The position numbers were made by a program, and so were the translations under genes. This document shows, one piece after another, positions 6,104-8,257 of a DNA stretch of 8,257 bases (within the stretch, counting starts at the first letter, position 1; every line of letters begins with the position of its first letter). Where the stretch lies: NCBI GenBank assembly GCA_003160755.1, contig QEXZ01000070.1, forward strand, positions 1-8,257. Direction: 5' to 3'. A model generated the notes under the pieces. That model searched no databases, was not told the DNA's origin, and was given only the letters and a program-made list of their open reading frames with translations. Source of the DNA: Methanomicrobiales archaeon (GTDB lineage Archaea > Halobacteriota > Syntropharchaeia > Alkanophagales > Methanospirareceae).

Positions 6104-6223
6104 AGACACAGATTAACACAGATGATAATATAGCGGTTTGGCGGTTTAGCGTTTTGGTCAAAGGGACTGAGCCGCTAACGAGCTAAACCTCTAAACTCGC
6201 TTAATTTGTGTAAATCAGTGTCT
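6104..6223. repeat. Foldback (MITE/REP-like) element with imperfect inverted ends
   Basis: Outer arms AGACACAGATTAACACAGAT (6104-6123) and the reverse complement of 6204-6223 agree at 17 of 20 positions. Inner arms GCGGTTTGGCGGTTTAGC (6133-6150) and the reverse complement of about 6182-6200 agree with one gap and a few changes. The core holds near-tandem GCGGTTT units. No coding capacity. It fills the spacer between the aCPSF2-like gene and the tRNA promoter and could fold into a long stem in the 3' end of the rps3ae transcript. Confidence 0.75.
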
Positions 6224-6243
6224 TAAATAGAAGGGGGTTATGC

Positions 6244-6251
6244 TTTATATA
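6244..6251 (+). promoter_or_regulatory. TATA box for tRNA-Gly
   Basis: TTTATATA is a consensus archaeal TATA box 43 nt before the mature 5' end of the tRNA. Initiation about 25 nt downstream would give a 5' leader of roughly 20 nt, to be removed by RNase P. Confidence 0.6.
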
Positions 6252-6293
6252 CAATAAAGAAAAAAACAAATCTTGAAGGGAAAATATTAGATA

Positions 6294-6455
6294 GCGCCGA
6301 TAGTGTAGCTTGGTATCACATAGGCTTGCCAACAACCTTTCTTTCTTTTGAATAAAGAAAGAAACGTTGACGAAAGAAAGAAAAAAAGAATTTTTTAGAA
6401 TGAAAGAGAGGGGGGCAAAAAGCCTATAACCCGGGTCCAAATCCCGGTCGGCGCA
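6294..6455 (+). tRNA. tRNA-Gly (anticodon GCC) with an 89-nt intron
   Basis: The exons 6294-6331 and 6421-6455 fold into a full cloverleaf. The acceptor stem GCGCCGA / TCGGCGC has 7 of 7 pairs. The D stem GTG/CAC has a GG-containing loop. The anticodon stem TAGGC/GCCTA has loop TT-GCC-AA, and the T stem is CCGGG/CCCGG. The discriminator is A (6455) and no CCA is encoded. Anticodon GCC (6328-6330) decodes GGC/GGU glycine codons. The T loop is TCCAAAT instead of the near-universal TTCRANT, so position 55 is C. It ends 9 bases before the stop of the convergent DUF2124 gene. Confidence 0.93.
6332..6420 (+). other. tRNA-Gly intron (position 37/38) built from a type H hairpin repeat
   Basis: The intron lies between A37 (6331) and A38 (6421). 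Intron GCAA (6415-6418) pairs with loop bases TTGC (6326-6329). This leaves 3-nt bulges CAA (6330-6332) and AAA (6419-6421) with the cut after the second base of each, closed by C6333-G6414: a bulge-helix-bulge for the splicing endonuclease. Bases 6333-6369 form a long hairpin (CAAC-C-TTTCTTTCTTT / AAAGAAAGAAA-C-GTTG, one mismatch) followed by ACGAAAGAAA, the same plan as the hairpin repeats at 1023 and 1144. An alternative long pairing joins 6336-6345 with 6402-6411. Confidence 0.85.
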
Positions 6456-6477
6456 TTATCTTATCTATTTGATAATG
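6454..6477. terminator. Inverted repeat between convergent tRNA-Gly and DUF2124 gene
   Basis: CATTATC (6454-6460) pairs perfectly with GATAATG (6471-6477) around a 10-nt T-rich loop that contains the DUF2124 stop codon. Its position between two converging transcripts suggests a 3'-end structure for one or both, but there is no strong T run after it on either strand. Confidence 0.35.
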
Positions 6478-6938
6478 ACCTCCATCGTCGTATCCATCAC
6501 CGTATCGAAATCTACCTTTTTATCCCAGCCGGCACTCTCAAAGATATTCATGAATCCAACGCCGATGATTTTCGGTTTCTTATCGCCTGATATATCCGCA
6601 ATCATGCGAATGACATCCTCTGGCTGGCATCCAAACTTAGGCATTGCTAATCCACCAAGCACGACAACCGCATCAGGGTTCTCGGGATTGCCCTTCTCAT
6701 CTACAACGCTAAAACCTATGTGCTCTATCTCGCGTATTTTTCTCGCCTCTTTCTCATCGGCTTTTGGCACGTATAACATGTCAAAACCGCGGTCGCGCAC
6801 CGTATAAGCGAGCAATTCGATAAATGGTGTGCACACTGCTACCGAGCCAGTAAACACCACCTTAGACCCCTCTTTTACATCTGCTATGCTTTCTCTAAAT
6901 GTTCCCGTAAAGCCTACTATCCCTCTTTTCTTTTCCAT
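6465..6938 (-). CDS. DUF2124 family protein (conserved archaeal, function unknown)
   Basis: A 157-aa soluble protein resembling the DUF2124 family that I associate with methanogens and relatives; no activity is established as far as I know. It reads as an alpha/beta fold: beta-rich GIVGFTGTFRESIADVK at the N terminus, KVVFTGSVAVCTPFIELLAYTVRDRG, then PDAVVVLGGLAMPKFGCQPEDV and KIIGVGFMNIFESAGWDKKVDFD. The Gly-rich turns and conserved Cys residues (in VCTPF and FGCQP) are candidate ligand or cofactor sites. ATG 6938 is preferred over the in-frame GTG at 6947, because AAGGTGA (6944-6950) is then a Shine-Dalgarno with 5-nt spacing. No signal peptide or membrane segment. It is transcribed alone on the minus strand, convergent with tRNA-Gly. 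Confidence 0.85.
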   Translation of the reverse strand: MEKKRGIVGFTGTFRESIADVKEGSKVVFTGSVAVCTPFIELLAYTVRDRGFDMLYVPKADEKEARKIREIEHIGFSVVDEKGNPENPDAVVVLGGLAMPKFGCQPEDVIRMIADISGDKKPKIIGVGFMNIFESAGWDKKVDFDTVMDTTMEVIIK

Positions 6939-6988
6939 TTTCTTCACCTTATCCCCTATTTCCTTTTGTCTCTAATAAAGAGGTAACG

Positions 6989-7000
6989 TATTTATATTTT
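6989..7000 (-). promoter_or_regulatory. TATA box for the DUF2124 gene
   Basis: The minus strand reads AAAATATAAATA, a strong archaeal TATA-like box about 50 nt before ATG 6938. Initiation about 25 nt downstream leaves a leader of roughly 30 nt with the AAGGTGA ribosome site. The MITE-like element at 7025 lies just upstream of it. Confidence 0.55.
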
Positions 7001-7024
7001 TCTCTTTTTGCTTTGTGAGTAAAT

Positions 7025-7219
7025 TATAGTCATTCCGAAAAGTATTAACCACAAGATTACACAGATTCTCACGAGATTATTTATTAATTTACCAAAGAAA
7101 CTTTTTTTTGTTTTTTCTTTTAGCACAGGTTTTCTTTTTTAAAAAAAGGAAAAAGTGTTGTGTTAATCTCGTGGAATCTCGTGGTTTATTAATTGCAATT
7201 TGTTAGAGGAATGACTATA
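7025..7219. mobile_element. MITE-like element with perfect 12-bp terminal inverted repeats
   Basis: TATAGTCATTCC (7025-7036) and GGAATGACTATA (7208-7219) are perfect terminal inverted repeats bounding 195 bp with no open reading frame of note. Subterminal inverted blocks also match: AACCACAAGATTACAC at 7048 against the reverse complement AACCACGAGATTCCAC near 7190. If TA is the target duplication, the ends would be TAGTCATTCC with flanking TA, as for IS630/Tc1-mariner MITEs; this is inference, as no transposase is in the window. The core carries a type P module (7093-7157). One end recurs inverted at 3119-3157. It fills much of the 419-bp spacer between the DUF2124 and phospholipase-D genes. 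Confidence 0.85.
7093..7157 (+). repeat. AGCACAGG module (type P) inside the MITE-like element
   Basis: CAAAGAAAC, a T-rich tract, TTTTAGCACAGG (7118-7129), an A/T hairpin slightly spoiled by an extra G, and AAAAAGTGT. It aligns end to end with 3163-3227 next to purQ. Here no gene follows on the plus strand, so this copy is not a leader. Confidence 0.85.
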
Positions 7220-7320
7220 TTCTCACCCTGTTTATCTCAGGCATTCTTTCTTCCATTACGTCCCGTCCACTTCGTAGTCCCTCCAAACTCTACTCTTCTA
7301 AAATCATCATAATCTCTGTC

Positions 7321-7339
7321 TGAAACAATATTTGTTTCA
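7321..7339. other. Perfect 8-bp palindromic hairpin downstream of the PLD gene
   Basis: TGAAACAA (7321-7328) and TTGTTTCA (7332-7339) flank loop TAT. GTCTG before and CAGAC after extend the symmetry with a small offset, and T5 follows on the plus strand. It lies 18 bp beyond the stop codon of the minus-strand phospholipase-D gene. It could be the 3' end structure of that mRNA or a protein-binding palindrome. The remaining spacer (7220-7320) is purine-rich on the minus strand, with no gene supported. Confidence 0.4.
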
Positions 7340-7357
7340 ACAGACTTTTTCCTGTAT

Positions 7358-8257
7358 CTACATCCTTTTATACCACTTAACCGCCCAGAAGATACCAACA
7401 GAAATAACCAGCGTCAATGCCACCCATGCGATTTTTATTAGGACTGTTCCACCTTTATTCTCCTTCTGTTCCCATTCATTTACTGACGTATTCCAGTCAT
7501 GCAAGAAAACGTCCTCGTAAAAAGAAGCTATTTCGGCGTTCGCTACTATCACGCCTGCTTCCCTGTTATGAACCGAATTGGCGTTCCAGTTCAGCGATGT
7601 TATCAGCACTTTTTCACCATCCACGATTAACCCCTTGTTATGTATTTTTGTTAGCCCTAAAGAATCCAAATCCGCTAATTTCGCCTCTAAACTCAAATTA
7701 TCTTCCCTCGACAGTTCGTTTAACCACGTAACGGCTTCATCATTGTTGTTCCCACCTTCTAAATACCTGGAGTCCAGCAGCACTTTTACGTCGCATCCTC
7801 TTCTCGCGGCATCTACCAGAGCAGCAAAAAAGGGGTTGTCTTCTTCATCCCAGAATCGCCTGGTTAAGAACTGCTGCACGTAAATACTTTCTTTTGCGTT
7901 GTTTATAGTATCCAGTATCGTTTCATTATTCAGAGCCGTATCGGGAGCCAAAACAGGAATGACCGTAAAATTGGAGGTCAGGGTAAGCGGCGCGAAAACA
8001 GGCACGTAACTGCCTTCGGGTATCTTCCTCCTGCTCATCGTAAATTCTTTTGTCTCTAAATCTAAATCATCCAAACATTGCGAAGAATCTTTTCCGCGAC
8101 CACGGTAGAAATCATCAAGAAATACCTGTTTGAAGTAATTCGCTACTTCCGCATTCGTTATCACGATACCCCAGCCGCGGTTTCCAAAGGAGCTGTTATA
8201 CGGGATTCCTGTATTTTTCCAGTTTTCCGTCGTTATCAGGGTACGTTCATTGTCAAT
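7358..8257 (-). CDS. Phospholipase D superfamily protein, membrane-anchored (5' end beyond window)
   Basis: The frame is open to the right edge, so the N terminus is missing; 299 residues are present. A complete HKD motif, HNKGLIVD, has its His codon at 7640-7642 and is followed by GEKVLITSLNWNANSVHNREAG. The first residues in the window, DNERTLITTENWKNTGIPYNSSFGNRGWG, are the tail of a first HKD copy whose His and Lys lie outside. Two HKD halves make one active site of a phosphodiesterase: phospholipase, cardiolipin-synthase-like enzyme or nuclease. A single hydrophobic helix (VLIKIAWVALTLVISVGIFWAV) followed by KWYKRM ends the protein. A C-terminal anchor with a positive cytoplasmic tail implies that the catalytic part faces outside if an N-terminal signal peptide exists, which cannot be seen. 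The apparent start at GTG 8164 is internal. Substrate unknown. Confidence 0.88.
   Translation of the reverse strand: MDNERTLITTENWKNTGIPYNSSFGNRGWGIVITNAEVANYFKQVFLDDFYRGRGKDSSQCLDDLDLETKEFTMSRRKIPEGSYVPVFAPLTLTSNFTVIPVLAPDTALNNETILDTINNAKESIYVQQFLTRRFWDEEDNPFFAALVDAARRGCDVKVLLDSRYLEGGNNNDEAVTWLNELSREDNLSLEAKLADLDSLGLTKIHNKGLIVDGEKVLITSLNWNANSVHNREAGVIVANAEIASFYEDVFLHDWNTSVNEWEQKENKGGTVLIKIAWVALTLVISVGIFWAVKWYKRM

Noticed and set aside
7215..7286. Short minus-strand frame (LEGLRSGRDVMEERMPEINRVRI) next to the MITE end
   Set aside because: It has protein-like composition, but is only 23 codons with a TTG start, and its stop lies in the terminal inverted repeat. It could be a gene remnant cut by the element; no family recognised.

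Overview
The window looks like a chromosomal segment of a methanogen-related euryarchaeon. The evidence is archaeal ribosomal protein S3Ae, a small archaeal beta-CASP ribonuclease of the aCPSF2 type, a DUF2124 protein (a family I associate with methanogens and relatives), an archaeal UbiA-type prenyltransferase, TATA-box promoters, and a tRNA intron at the canonical 37/38 position with a bulge-helix-bulge. A bacterial-type MutL fits a mesophilic euryarchaeon of the Methanosarcinales / Methanophagales / Syntrophoarchaeia kind. I cannot resolve the lineage further from sequence alone.

Layout: a UbiA-family prenyltransferase (minus, about 141-1037) diverges from mutL (plus, 1232-3037). The 195 bases between them are almost entirely small AT-rich hairpin repeats. 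After mutL come a composite repeat region (3119-3227), purQ (3229-4110), then rps3ae (4242-4811, apparent CTG start) overlapping an aCPSF2-like nuclease gene (4808-6073) by ATGA. Next are a 120-bp foldback element (6104-6223), a TATA box, and a tRNA-Gly(GCC) gene split by an 89-nt intron (6294-6455). Convergent to it is a DUF2124 gene (minus, 6465-6938). The 7025-7219 interval is a MITE-like element with 12-bp perfect terminal inverted repeats. A phospholipase-D-superfamily gene with a C-terminal membrane anchor (minus, 7358 to beyond the right edge) ends the window.

The genes themselves are ordinary housekeeping or conserved archaeal genes: membrane lipid or quinone prenylation, mismatch repair, purine synthesis, ribosome and RNA processing, and a tRNA. 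The unusual content is between and inside them. At least two related short modules recur. One is a hairpin unit of the form CAACCTTTCTTT / AAAGAAA-nTTGAYnAAAGAAA, seen at 1023, 1110, 1144 and inside the tRNA intron at 6333. The other is a U-rich tract followed by TTTTAGCACA and an A/T hairpin, at 1053, 1172, 3163 and 7093. Two copies of the second module end 2 and 1 bases before the start codons of mutL and purQ. A fourth hairpin unit forms most of the tRNA-Gly intron, and another copy of the second module lies inside the MITE at 7025-7219. One end of that MITE also recurs, inverted, upstream of purQ (38 of 39 bases). The window is therefore a good example of a compact archaeal genome in which a small non-coding repeat family has colonised promoters, 5' leaders and a tRNA intron.
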